The notes under the pieces: model-generated
Databases searched by the model: none
What the model saw: the letters and a program-made list of their open reading frames with translations, nothing else
Told to the model about the DNA's origin: nothing
Part shown: positions 25,694 through 34,676 of the stretch, piece by piece
Numbering within the stretch: position 1 is the stretch's first letter
Layout: every line of letters starts with the position of its first letter
Program-made: the position numbers and the translations under genes
Source of the DNA: Porticoccus sp950063125
GTDB taxonomy: Bacteria > Pseudomonadota > Gammaproteobacteria > Pseudomonadales > Porticoccaceae
NCBI RefSeq assembly: GCF_963973895.1
Contig: NZ_CAXBBF010000001.1
Reading direction: 5' to 3' (one strand)
DNA length: 64,000 nucleotides

Positions 25694-26464
25694 TTAACTA
25701 ATTGCCATGCCCATTTCAGAAAGACATTGCTCAACTTCATTGTAGTTTTGAATAACGTGTTTTGGGTCTTTAATCATTATAGAGAATGAACTTTTAGGAA
25801 GTTTTTCTTCCGGAATTTCTAAAAAACTAAAGATTTTTGCAAAAAATATATCAGAGGTTTCAATAAAATCCTCGTAACGAACTTGAATGAATCTAAAACC
25901 CGATGATTCAAGCATGGAGATATCATTAGCTACCTCCTGTGTCTCCCACGCCACTAAAGATTTAAACTCATCAATATCAATTTTATAGATGGCATCGTCC
26001 CTGTAATTCTCGCGATCATGAGCGTTATATTTTCCACGTTGCTTAGCCACCATGCCTGATATGACTTGTCTTGGAATATTTCTTGTCAAATAAACTACTT
26101 TGTAGGCTCTTTTCTGCAAAATATATTTTAGCATTGGCCTCTCTTCAAAATGATGACTAAGAACTTTGAAACCAAAAGCTATAGTCTTATTATTTGCATT
26201 AATCTTTTCAATTTGTGCTAAGTATTTTCTAATTATGAAAGATTGTCCTAAAAATCTCTGAAATATTTTAAAATGATATCCTTTAGATTCTGACCAAACA
26301 TCAAATCTAGGTGTAGAAGTGTAATATTCTTCATCTTGGTGTTTTTTATAAGGAAGCTTAATAAACAACTCTTGGGCTGAAACTATATTTTTTGATTTGT
26401 TGAGAGAGTCGATTATCGCCGTTGAACCCGTTCGTCCACGGGTCATAATAAAAAAATTTTTCAT
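25694..26464 (-). CDS. Sulfotransferase (paralogue 2)
   Basis: This 256-residue paralogue of the neighbouring enzyme has the same FIMTRGRTGSTAIIDSL loop, LTRNIPRQVISGMVAKQRGK and a similar end (KSSFSIMIKDPKHVIQNYNE). Start ATG 26464 has an excellent GGAGGG site. Keeping two copies with diverged regions between about 35 and 95 suggests different acceptor positions or sugars. PAPS synthesis genes are not in the window. The gene is strongly A+T-rich like its neighbour. Confidence 0.88.
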   Translation of the reverse strand: MKNFFIMTRGRTGSTAIIDSLNKSKNIVSAQELFIKLPYKKHQDEEYYTSTPRFDVWSESKGYHFKIFQRFLGQSFIIRKYLAQIEKINANNKTIAFGFKVLSHHFEERPMLKYILQKRAYKVVYLTRNIPRQVISGMVAKQRGKYNAHDRENYRDDAIYKIDIDEFKSLVAWETQEVANDISMLESSGFRFIQVRYEDFIETSDIFFAKIFSFLEIPEEKLPKSSFSIMIKDPKHVIQNYNEVEQCLSEMGMAIS

Positions 26465-26500
26465 AAGCCCTCCAGTCTTATTCTGTTTCTATTGAACGTA

Positions 26501-27604
26501 TTACCTGTGTTCGATAAATTTTCGAATAGATGAAGCTACGTACCCTGCTTCCTTGTCTGATAGCACTGGCGACATTGGAAGGCTTAAGACTTCTTTGGCA
26601 AGCTGTTCGGCGATCGGCAGATTCTCTGAATACTGTTCACAGTAACACCCCTGTAGATGGGGAGGGATGGGATAATGAATAACCGTATCAATGCCCAGTG
26701 ATGCAAGGTGCTCTTTCAATGCATCCCTTTGTTTAGTTCGTATGACATACAAATGCCAAACTGAATCACATCCTTCTTTCAACCATGGCAGCGTAATACC
26801 CTCAATATCGCCAAGTAGTTCTGAGTATAAATTTGCCACCTCTCTCCGACGATTATTCCATTGCCCCAACACAGCCAACTTCACTCTGAGAAAGGCCGCC
26901 TGTATTTCGTCAAGTCGGCAGTTAAAACCGGTTATATCATGTTGATATTTGATTTTTGAACCGTAATTACGGAGTTTTCGGACTTTCTCGGCAACAACGA
27001 CATCGTTGGTTAATACTGCGCCGCCATCTCCATATGCACCCAAATTCTTACCGGGATAAAAGCTGGTGCCTGCAGCATGGCCGAGTGAACCAGCAGGCTG
27101 CCCTTTATACATTGCCCCCTGTGCCTGCGCTGCATCTTCAATAATTATCAATCCATATTTCTCAGCAATTTTATTGATCGGATCCATATCAGCTGGTTGG
27201 CCGTATAGGTGAACCGGCATAATGGCTCGAGTTCGGCTTGTTATGGCGGACTCAATCAAGGACGGATCGATATTGTGAGTAGTAGTCTCCGGTTCAACCG
27301 GAACGGGCTTTGCGCCAGTCTGGCTAACGGCTAACCAAGTCGCAATAAAGGTATTCGATGGAACAATGACTTCATCATTCGGACCTACTTCATAGGCCCT
27401 TAACAACAGCTGTAGTGCATCCAGTCCATTGCCGACCCCGATACAGAATTTAACATTGCTGAACGTTGCGAATTCCTGTTCAAATGCTTCGAGCTCACTA
27501 CCCGTCACAAACCAGCCTGAATCCATTACCCTTTTATACGCTGCATCCAGTTCTTTACGAATCTGCTGATTCTGTTTATTCAGATCTAAAAAAGGCACTT
27601 GCAT
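26501..27604 (-). CDS. fdtB: dTDP-3-amino-3,6-dideoxyhexose transaminase (FdtB/QdtB type)
   Basis: This 367-residue PLP enzyme belongs to the DegT/DnrJ/EryC1/StrS family. The PLP Lys is in TSFYPGKNLGAYGDGG, and the Asp that contacts the pyridine N is in IIEDAAQAQGA. Following a ketoisomerase gene, it should convert dTDP-3-keto-6-deoxyhexose to the 3-amino sugar with glutamate as donor. The start overlaps the fdtA stop by one base (TGATG). The product sugar (Fuc3N or Qui3N) depends on the ketoisomerase stereochemistry, which sequence inspection alone does not settle; fdt is used as a convenient label. Confidence 0.88.
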   Translation of the reverse strand: MQVPFLDLNKQNQQIRKELDAAYKRVMDSGWFVTGSELEAFEQEFATFSNVKFCIGVGNGLDALQLLLRAYEVGPNDEVIVPSNTFIATWLAVSQTGAKPVPVEPETTTHNIDPSLIESAITSRTRAIMPVHLYGQPADMDPINKIAEKYGLIIIEDAAQAQGAMYKGQPAGSLGHAAGTSFYPGKNLGAYGDGGAVLTNDVVVAEKVRKLRNYGSKIKYQHDITGFNCRLDEIQAAFLRVKLAVLGQWNNRRREVANLYSELLGDIEGITLPWLKEGCDSVWHLYVIRTKQRDALKEHLASLGIDTVIHYPIPPHLQGCYCEQYSENLPIAEQLAKEVLSLPMSPVLSDKEAGYVASSIRKFIEHR

Positions 27605-28017
27605 CAGATTAGAGCCTTCTTAACATCATGTACAAATTCATCATAGTCACGGTAGTAATCAAGTTCATCATAATAATTAGAGGCAAGCACCATACATACC
27701 GATCCGGATGAGAAATTATCTATTTCCCGCCACATCATCGGCGGGATATACAAGCCATAATAACTGCGATTTAGATGTACCGTTTTCTTTTCTACTCCAT
27801 CATCCAGGTGAATATCGAAAGAGCCTGACATGGCTATTACCAACTGGTGAAGTTCCCTATGAGCGTGCCCACCTCTTTCAGCTCCCCCAGGCACATCGTA
27901 TAAGTAATAGACTCTTTGAAACGAGAAAGGAATATGTTTTTCCGCTTCAATAAATGTGAGACTCCCTCTTGGATCGTCAATTTTTGGCAGCTCTACAATC
28001 TTACAATCTTTAATCAT
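27604..28017 (-). CDS. fdtA: dTDP-4-keto-6-deoxyglucose 3,4-ketoisomerase (FdtA/QdtA type)
   Basis: This 137-residue cupin of the WxcM/FdtA family has the diagnostic RGGHAHRELHQ, whose two His are the catalytic pair, and GLYIPPMMWREIDNFS in the beta-barrel. It would isomerise the RmlB product to the 3-keto sugar used by the next gene. The start lies within the end of the GT61-fusion gene (8-bp overlap), so the three genes are translationally linked. FdtA and QdtA give galacto or gluco products and cannot be told apart here. Confidence 0.88.
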   Translation of the reverse strand: MIKDCKIVELPKIDDPRGSLTFIEAEKHIPFSFQRVYYLYDVPGGAERGGHAHRELHQLVIAMSGSFDIHLDDGVEKKTVHLNRSYYGLYIPPMMWREIDNFSSGSVCMVLASNYYDELDYYRDYDEFVHDVKKALI

Positions 28018-30106
28018 GTTTCAATTCAACTATTTTTTTCCATTCACTAGTCACATCATCCGGATAGCCTCTTTCGAAGTGGCTAGTCCACGGATATGCA
28101 GGCTTGTTCGAACCATCCTTTAACTTTACCTCTGTGGTGTCTTTCAAAACTTTGGCTGGGTTCCCTGCGACCACTTTTCCTGCTGGCACATCTTTAGTCA
28201 CACATGAAGCTGCGGCAACGAGCGAAGACTTGCCGATTCTGACACCAGGTAATATCAAAGAACCAGCACAAATACATGCAAACTCTTCGACATAGGCACC
28301 AAGCAGAGTATCACTTGGCGGTGTAGGGTCGTTTGTAAAAACGACATAAGGTAGAACCCAGGCAAAATCATTAATGGTAGTTTTCTTTCCGACAAACACA
28401 TTTGACTGAAAACGTACATAATTGCCGATTTTACAGTCACCCTGTATTTCAGTATTTGTGCCTATTTGGAAATTACAACCTGCAACCGTATTCTCACGCA
28501 CTATAACGTTATGACCAGTCACCAAGCCCGAGCCTACAGATGATGACTCATAAAAAATAGAGTGTGATCTGATGAGTGCGCCTTCACCAATGACTAACGG
28601 TGACTTGTCCCCCAATGGTGTTGCTACACCTAGCTCGCAAAATGCCTCAACACGGCTATTTTTACCAATCACAACATTTGGATGGATTATTGTACTAGGC
28701 CCTATCAATACATTTTCACCGATATCGGCAAAAGGAGATACATTCGCTGTAGGGTGAATTTGTGGAGTTTTTATGATTCTGTGGCCAAGAGTTTCAATAT
28801 GTTCTTTCAAATCTGATATCTGTATATTGAAATCAGAATGTATACTGAATAGATCCGGATTAATTGAATTGCCAATTATGTAGTTAACATTTAGTCCAAG
28901 TGGAGAGAGCATGTTGCTCCAGTAGTTATAGATCATCTCCCTATGATCTGACATTAAAACCGTAACTTCAGTCCCCGGCGAGCAAAATATACAATTAGCC
29001 AATGCTGCGCCGGAAGCTGAGATAATTGACTCAGCATTGCTAAAAAGCAAAAATTGTTCTTCGAAGGATAATTTTTCTGGCTCAAATATGGTGTAACCAT
29101 AACTTGCTAATATGCGCTCAATGTCAGTCGAATTAACAATATTCCGTAAACCAGAATTGCGCCTCAAATAGATTTTCTTGGGGGTGTGCGATAAAGATTC
29201 TTTTATCGTTTCTGAAAACTTTTTTTTCACTTTATTAAGTGCGGTCGGACAAAACTCACCATGATAACGAAACTTTTTTTTCCTGGGATGGAAAGGGACA
29301 TAACCGCATGCCGTTGTATAAAACAACTTCGTAACAATCAATTCACGGCCGCGAGGTAAGAGATAAATTTTTCTATCTGGTACAACATATAAGAGAGATG
29401 CCATTAGATTTTGGTGCAAGTCTGAATCGATAATCAGAGGTATATTGGCAAACCTATCATCATCACAAAAAGCAACTATTCTTGGCAAAACCTCAGTAAA
29501 CCAATGCGCATAATTATAAGATGTAGCATCAAGAAATACAGCGGCCTCTGGAATTAGTGCAGGTGTCTCATCTAATTCCAGCCACATTGCTTTTTTCGCT
29601 CGCGGCTTTATGATTAGCCGAGCGTGTAACTCTTCTGGAGTGTAGTCAGTAGTATAGTCAGATAAATTATGGTGAATAATTGTTTCACTAACACTAACCA
29701 AGTTACTCCCTCCGCGTACTTTTGCCTGTTTCAACTGATAAATAAATACGCCTGGGAAATGTTGTTGAGAAGCTGTATTACTTTTAATAGATTCAAAGTC
29801 TACCGGTAGTACTTGTTTTACGGAAATATCGAATTGGCAGGGCTCAATTAATTGGTAGCCACTCAGCCTTTCTCTTGAAGCGTATTCATTGATACTCTCC
29901 AGCATTTTCCAGCTAGTTTTTTTCGTGATTATTAAACGTTGGATTATGGGGTAGAAGCACCTCCACCCTAAAGACACGGCAGCCCTAAGAAGGGGGCGTT
30001 TTTTAATATGAATTAAGTAAAATTTACCTAAATATGAAGTTTTTAACCTTTGATATAAACTTGTCGAAGAACTTTCATTTTTAGGTATTGCTATAAATTC
30101 TGACAC
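28010..30106 (-). CDS. Fused GT61-type glycosyltransferase and beta-helix acyltransferase
   Basis: This 698-residue two-domain protein has residues ~150-440 resembling DUF563/GT61 glycosyltransferases: NYAHWFTEVLPRIVAF, PKKIYLRRNSGLRNI and SNAESIISASGAALAN. From about 445 the sequence turns into hexapeptide repeats of a left-handed beta-helix (IHPTANVSPFADIGENVLIG, then repeated I-G-x-x-x-x pattern) ending in AGNPAKVLKD, as in sugar N-acyltransferases such as FdtC/QdtC. The simplest reading is that one chain N-acetylates the 3-amino sugar made by FdtAB and then transfers it. The start is GTG at 30106 with a weak ribosome site. Confidence 0.82.
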   Translation of the reverse strand: MSEFIAIPKNESSSTSLYQRLKTSYLGKFYLIHIKKRPLLRAAVSLGWRCFYPIIQRLIITKKTSWKMLESINEYASRERLSGYQLIEPCQFDISVKQVLPVDFESIKSNTASQQHFPGVFIYQLKQAKVRGGSNLVSVSETIIHHNLSDYTTDYTPEELHARLIIKPRAKKAMWLELDETPALIPEAAVFLDATSYNYAHWFTEVLPRIVAFCDDDRFANIPLIIDSDLHQNLMASLLYVVPDRKIYLLPRGRELIVTKLFYTTACGYVPFHPRKKKFRYHGEFCPTALNKVKKKFSETIKESLSHTPKKIYLRRNSGLRNIVNSTDIERILASYGYTIFEPEKLSFEEQFLLFSNAESIISASGAALANCIFCSPGTEVTVLMSDHREMIYNYWSNMLSPLGLNVNYIIGNSINPDLFSIHSDFNIQISDLKEHIETLGHRIIKTPQIHPTANVSPFADIGENVLIGPSTIIHPNVVIGKNSRVEAFCELGVATPLGDKSPLVIGEGALIRSHSIFYESSSVGSGLVTGHNVIVRENTVAGCNFQIGTNTEIQGDCKIGNYVRFQSNVFVGKKTTINDFAWVLPYVVFTNDPTPPSDTLLGAYVEEFACICAGSLILPGVRIGKSSLVAAASCVTKDVPAGKVVAGNPAKVLKDTTEVKLKDGSNKPAYPWTSHFERGYPDDVTSEWKKIVELKHD

Positions 30107-30209
30107 TGATCTATTTCAACCTGATTCAACTTTAACTCAAGTGATACTCACTAAACTGATACTAAAAAACTCAGATTAATGTAGTCTAGTCTAGCCTTGC
30201 CAGGCTCAC

Positions 30210-30767
30210 TCAAAATAAATCATCCTTATCGAGCAGCTCGTCTAACTTTTTTGCCATTTTATCTTTTGTAGATAACACAGGTTCTTTTAACCCACGCCAA
30301 ACTATCCCGATCCTAAAATCATCCCAAGCAATGGCTCGTTCAGATTGAGGGCAGTAGTAGTCCGTTGTTTTGTATATAATCTCAGCACTCTTCGATAAAG
30401 TCAGAAAACCATGTGCAAACCCCTCTGGTATCCATAACTGCTTTTTATTCTCAGCAGACAGAATCTCACCAGTCCAATGTCCAAATGTTTGTGAATCCTT
30501 GCGAATATCAACTACGACATCGAAGATCTGACCTCGGATCACCCTGATAAGTTTTGCTTGAGTATTTGGTGGGATCTGATAATGAAGTCCTCTGAGTACT
30601 TGTTCCATTGACAGTGAATGGTTGTCTTGGACAAAGTGAACTTTTCTGCCAATGGCTTGTTCAAATTTTAGTTGATTATAACTCTCAAAGAAAAAGCCAC
30701 GCTCATCGTTGAAAACGTCTGGCTCGATGATGACTACGTCATGAATTTCAGTGCGTGTCACTTTCAT
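30210..30767 (-). CDS. rmlC: dTDP-4-dehydrorhamnose 3,5-epimerase (first copy)
   Basis: This is a 185-residue RmlC cupin with the active-site His in QVLRGLHYQ, the Lys-bearing strand AKLIRVIRGQIFDVVVD and the Tyr in YKTTDYY. It leads the minus-strand A+T-rich block, while a second, more GC-rich rmlC lies in the rmlBACD operon at 34.7 kb; the two proteins are clearly different. It may have come with the fdtAB block, or may supply a different epimer. The last 20 residues (MAKKLDELLDKDD) extend beyond the usual end. Confidence 0.9.
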   Translation of the reverse strand: MKVTRTEIHDVVIIEPDVFNDERGFFFESYNQLKFEQAIGRKVHFVQDNHSLSMEQVLRGLHYQIPPNTQAKLIRVIRGQIFDVVVDIRKDSQTFGHWTGEILSAENKKQLWIPEGFAHGFLTLSKSAEIIYKTTDYYCPQSERAIAWDDFRIGIVWRGLKEPVLSTKDKMAKKLDELLDKDDLF

Positions 30768-31550
30768 AGTTTAATGGGCAGGGTGGGCCGGTTAGTCATA
30801 AGCTAGTCAGTAGCTGATTAGCTGTAACAGTGTTCAAGTGTTCACATTAGCATTTGGAGCAAATATTGACCAGAGCCGTTTCTGGGCGTGGGAGCTGGCA
30901 GGCTTTCCAGCTCTTCCACTGTGATTCATTGCTTGTAAAAGAAATTCTTTTCAGCTCAGGCGAATAAACCTTGCCATTTTCTATGGCATGCACAAATTGT
31001 GAGACACACAACACTGGCTCTGTATCGAACTACACAACTGGCTCAGAAAGCCTTTTTTTTAAGGTATGAGTGGTTATTTTAGGGCGAATGCTTGCTCCAA
31101 GCCAAGTGGCGTTTTTAAATAGGGCAGCATAAAATGGAAAATCTTATCCAAACTGTGCAACCAGTGGTGCTAATTTGGCGAGAAAATTAAGCAGCTTGAA
31201 TTTTACATTAATGCTTCATGTGACGGCTTGTATCGTTCAAGCTGGTTGCAGTCTATTAACATCAGCGATAGTTGCAGTCTATTAACATCAGCGATAGTTG
31301 CAGTCTATTAACATCAGCGATATAGGGTGACCCATGGCAGATAGCTGCATAAGTTATTTGGTGCAGCTTATTATGGCACCTCACGTCGGGGGTTGGGCAA
31401 CGCATAGCTCATGCCAAGTTTGTTAGCTTTGATCATGCTGTTGATCACCCATGTATATAGCCTGTGTCAAACTGAGCCTAGAGAAGACGAGCTGACAGGG
31501 CCGCTAAACAGCATTCAAATAGTGTTATATGCCAACGGGGCGTCAGGTAA
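30768..31550. other. Long divergent intergenic region
   Basis: These 783 bp separate the two divergent halves of the cluster. No coding frame looks real. It contains three perfect tandem 26-bp repeats (31245-31322), an inverted repeat GCTGCA/TGCAGC at 31344-31367 and a GATCA/TGATC pair at 31431-31446. I found no JUMPstart/ops element. The A+T-rich composition changes to GC-rich near its right end. Promoters for both directions must lie here, but none stands out with good -35 and -10 boxes. Confidence 0.6.
31245..31322 (+). repeat. Three perfect 26-bp tandem repeats
   Basis: Units at 31245-31270, 31271-31296 and 31297-31322 are identical and adjoining; each starts with GTTGCAGTCTATTAAC and ends with AGCGATA. 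There is no spacer, so this is not a CRISPR array. Identity without decay suggests recent expansion or selection. At 26 bp (about 2.5 turns) successive copies would face opposite sides of the helix. Confidence 0.9.
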
Positions 31551-32657
31551 GTGAAGAAATTATTTATTCTTGGTATTCGAGGCGTACCTGCAAAGCACGG
31601 TGGTTTTGAAACCTTCGCAGATCGTCTGTGTCAGTATCTAGTAAAAAAAGACTGGGATGTGACTGTGTACTGCCAGGAGTTGGGCCGTGGACCTGACTAC
31701 AGTTCCGTCTGGCACGGTGTGAATCGGGTTCATGTTCCGATCAATCGCGAGGGGGCATTGAGCACGGTGCTGTTTGATTTGAGGACCGTATGGCACGCAC
31801 TGGATCAGGATGGATTGTTTCTGACGCTTGGCTACAACACAGCATTGTTTAATGTCCTGCAACGCTTGAAAGGGCAGGTGAATATCATCAATATGGATGG
31901 TATTGAGTGGAGCCGAAAAAAGTGGGGGCCGCTTGCCAGAGCATGGTTCTGGTTGAATGAGCGCATTGGCTGTTGGGTGGGTAATCATCTGATTGCCGAT
32001 CATCCGAAAATCAAACAACACCTCGCCACCCGTGTTGGCGCTGATAAAATTACAATGATTTCCTACGGCGGCGATGAAGTGCTTGAAGCAGATGTGGCCG
32101 CCCTGGTTCCTTATGGCCTTGAGCCGGGTGGGTTCTCGATTATCATTGCCCGCCCGGAGCCGGAGAACTCGTTCCTGGAAATGGTGCGGGCTTTTAGTTA
32201 TAGGCGCCGCAATCACAGGTTGGTAGTGCTCGGTAATTTTGACCCGGAGAAGAATCGCTATCACCGTCAGGTAATGGATGCCGCGAGTGGTGAAGTTCTG
32301 TTTCCCGGGGCCATTTATGAGGCGGCTGTAGTGCAAGCCTTGAGATATTTTAGCCGCTTTTACCTGCATGGTCACAGGGTTGGTGGTACCAACCCTTCAT
32401 TGGTCGAAGCTTTGGGTGCGGGATGCGCGGTTATCGCTCATGATAATCAATTCAACAAATGGGTCGCCGGTCCTGATGCTGCCTATTTTAAAGATGAGTC
32501 AGCTTGTGCCGTATTGTTCGATCAATTATTGACCAATGATGCGGCCGTATCACGGATGAAATCGGCCAGCCGTAGGCGCTTTCGCGAGCGTTTTACCTGG
32601 CCTCAGGTGCTGCGTGAGTACGATGAGTTGCTGACCAGTTGGTATCCTGACAAATAG
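31551..32657 (+). CDS. DUF1972/GT4 glycosyltransferase, rhamnosyltransferase-like
   Basis: This is a 368-residue GT-B enzyme. The N terminus (LFILGIRGVPAKHGGFETFA) is typical of the DUF1972 group that includes WchF/Cps2T rhamnosyltransferases. The donor part has HRVGGTNPSLVEALGAGCAV, with the Glu of SLVEALG. It precedes rmlBACD, so transfer of L-rhamnose from dTDP-Rha is a reasonable guess. The start is GTG 31551 with only a weak AGG nearby. It is the first gene of the plus-strand block. Confidence 0.85.
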   Translation: MKKLFILGIRGVPAKHGGFETFADRLCQYLVKKDWDVTVYCQELGRGPDYSSVWHGVNRVHVPINREGALSTVLFDLRTVWHALDQDGLFLTLGYNTALFNVLQRLKGQVNIINMDGIEWSRKKWGPLARAWFWLNERIGCWVGNHLIADHPKIKQHLATRVGADKITMISYGGDEVLEADVAALVPYGLEPGGFSIIIARPEPENSFLEMVRAFSYRRRNHRLVVLGNFDPEKNRYHRQVMDAASGEVLFPGAIYEAAVVQALRYFSRFYLHGHRVGGTNPSLVEALGAGCAVIAHDNQFNKWVAGPDAAYFKDESACAVLFDQLLTNDAAVSRMKSASRRRFRERFTWPQVLREYDELLTSWYPDK

Positions 32658-32669
32658 AATGAGTACTTT

Positions 32670-33746
32670 ATGACCTCTCGCATTCTCGTCACCGGCGGTG
32701 CCGGCTTTATTGGTTCAGCCGTGATACGTGAGCTGTTGACCCAAACATCCTGTGTTGTGGCAAACGTGGACAAGCTGACCTACGCTGGCAATCTGGAGTC
32801 GTTGGCCTCCGTGTCCGATTCGCCCCGCTACCATTTTTATCCGATAGATATTTGCGATGCTACTGCACTGGATACGGTGTTTGCCGAGTTCAAGCCGACG
32901 GCGGTGATGCATTTGGCAGCTGAATCCCACGTCGATCGTTCAATTGATGGTGCTGCCGATTTCATTCAGACCAATGTGGTGGGTACTTATAGTCTGTTGG
33001 AAGCCACCCGCCGTTATTGGAGCGGGCTACCGGATCAGAAGAGGGCGGCTTTCCGTTTCCACCATATCTCCACCGATGAGGTATATGGCGACCTTGAGGG
33101 GGCGGAAGACCTGTTCACCGAAACCACATCTTATTCCCCGAGTTCACCGTATTCCGCATCCAAGGCGAGTGCAGATCACCTGGTTCGGGCATGGTCCCGG
33201 ACCTACGGCATGCCCATTCTGGTGACGAATTGCTCTAACAACTATGGGCCGTTCCATTTCCCGGAGAAGCTGATCCCGCACGTAATCCTCAACGCCTTGT
33301 CGGGTAAACCGCTACCGGTCTATGGTGACGGTTCGCAGGTTCGGGACTGGCTCTATGTGGAAGACCACGCGCGAGCCCTGGTTGAGGTTTTAAACCGAGG
33401 AAGGGTAGGAGAAACTTATAATATTGGCGGTCACAATGAACAACGCAATATTGAGGTTGTGAAAGCAATCTGTGATCTTCTGGAGGAACTGGCACCCGAC
33501 AGACCCGAAGCGGTTGATGCCTATCGCGATTTAATTACCTATGTGGAAGACAGACCTGGCCACGATCGGCGTTATGCTATCGATGCGTCAAAAATTCAGC
33601 GAGAATTGGGTTGGGTTCCGGTCGAAACGTTTGAGAGTGGTTTGCGCAAGACAGTTCAATGGTATCTCGATCATCCGGAGTGGTGGCAGCGAATCCTCTC
33701 CGGTGCCTATAAGCTTGATCGTGCTGGCACGGTCAAATCGCAATAG
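32670..33746 (+). CDS. rmlB: dTDP-glucose 4,6-dehydratase
   Basis: This 358-residue extended SDR has the NAD loop GGAGFIGSAVIREL, the active-site HISTDEVYGDL (Asp-Glu pair) and YSASKASADHLVRAW (YxxxK). It makes dTDP-4-keto-6-deoxyglucose, the common precursor for dTDP-L-rhamnose (RmlC, RmlD) and for the dTDP-3-aminosugar branch (FdtA, FdtB) encoded on the opposite strand. Length is normal. Confidence 0.97.
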   Translation: MTSRILVTGGAGFIGSAVIRELLTQTSCVVANVDKLTYAGNLESLASVSDSPRYHFYPIDICDATALDTVFAEFKPTAVMHLAAESHVDRSIDGAADFIQTNVVGTYSLLEATRRYWSGLPDQKRAAFRFHHISTDEVYGDLEGAEDLFTETTSYSPSSPYSASKASADHLVRAWSRTYGMPILVTNCSNNYGPFHFPEKLIPHVILNALSGKPLPVYGDGSQVRDWLYVEDHARALVEVLNRGRVGETYNIGGHNEQRNIEVVKAICDLLEELAPDRPEAVDAYRDLITYVEDRPGHDRRYAIDASKIQRELGWVPVETFESGLRKTVQWYLDHPEWWQRILSGAYKLDRAGTVKSQ

Positions 33747-33794
33747 CTACCAAATTGATTTGTCGCCTATGGTTATGTTGGTTTTGGAAAAGAT

Positions 33795-34676
33795 ATGAAC
33801 AATTATAAAGGCATTATTCTGGCGGGTGGCTCGGGTACACGGTTGCATCCCATTACAATAGGGGTCTCCAAACAACTGCTGCCCGTCTACGATAAGCCCA
33901 TGATCTATTACCCGCTGTCGGTATTGATGCTGGCAGGTATCCGTGAGGTTTTGATCATTTCAACACCGGAGGACTTGCCAGCCTTTCGGCGTTTATTCGG
34001 TAACGGCGAGTCGTTCGGGCTGGAGATCAGCTATGCCGAGCAGCCCTCCCCCGACGGTCTGGCCCAGGCCTTTCTGATCGGTGAAGATTTTATTGGTGAC
34101 AGCAATGTTTGCCTGATTCTCGGGGATAATGTGTTTCACGGTTTTGGCTTCAGCGCCATGCTGCGCGAGGCCGTTCAACGTGAGGAAGGTGCGACTATTT
34201 TTGGTTATCACGTCAACGACCCCCAGCGTTTTGGCGTTGTATCGTTTGATGTTGATGGCAAGGCTGTTTCCATTGAGGAAAAACCGTTGGCGCCAAAATC
34301 AAACCATGCCGTGACAGGCCTGTATTTTTACGACAACAGTGTGGTGGATATCGCCAGAAAGATAACCCCGTCAGAACGCGGCGAACTGGAAATCACGGCC
34401 GTCAATAATGCATATCTGCAACGCGGAAATTTGCATGTCAGTTTGCTGGGCCGAGGCTTCGCCTGGTTGGATACAGGTACCCACGATTCATTAATGGAAG
34501 CCAGCCATTTTGTTCAGACCATTGAGGCGAGGCAGGGGCTGAAGGTCGCCTGCCTGGAGGAAATTGCCTATCGGCAGGGTTGGATCAATGCCGGTCAGCT
34601 TCGCAACCTGGGTGAGGCTCTGGAAAAGACGAATTACGGGCGGTATCTGGTACGAGTAGCCGAGGGTTATCAATGA
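33795..34676 (+). CDS. rmlA: Glucose-1-phosphate thymidylyltransferase
   Basis: This 293-residue nucleotidyltransferase has the signature LAGGSGTRLHPITIGVSKQL at the start, then LLPVYDKPMIYYPLS and LILGDNVFHG with the metal-binding Asp. It makes dTDP-glucose from glucose-1-phosphate and dTTP, and is normally inhibited by dTDP-rhamnose. Its last codons overlap the rmlC start by 4 bases. Confidence 0.97.
   Translation: MNNYKGIILAGGSGTRLHPITIGVSKQLLPVYDKPMIYYPLSVLMLAGIREVLIISTPEDLPAFRRLFGNGESFGLEISYAEQPSPDGLAQAFLIGEDFIGDSNVCLILGDNVFHGFGFSAMLREAVQREEGATIFGYHVNDPQRFGVVSFDVDGKAVSIEEKPLAPKSNHAVTGLYFYDNSVVDIARKITPSERGELEITAVNNAYLQRGNLHVSLLGRGFAWLDTGTHDSLMEASHFVQTIEARQGLKVACLEEIAYRQGWINAGQLRNLGEALEKTNYGRYLVRVAEGYQ

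Noticed and set aside
31245..31322. CRISPR array
   Set aside because: The three 26-bp units adjoin directly with no spacers, and no cas genes are in the window.
30768..31550. JUMPstart/ops element for RfaH control of the glycan operons
   Set aside because: No GGCGGTAG-type sequence was found in the divergent gap.
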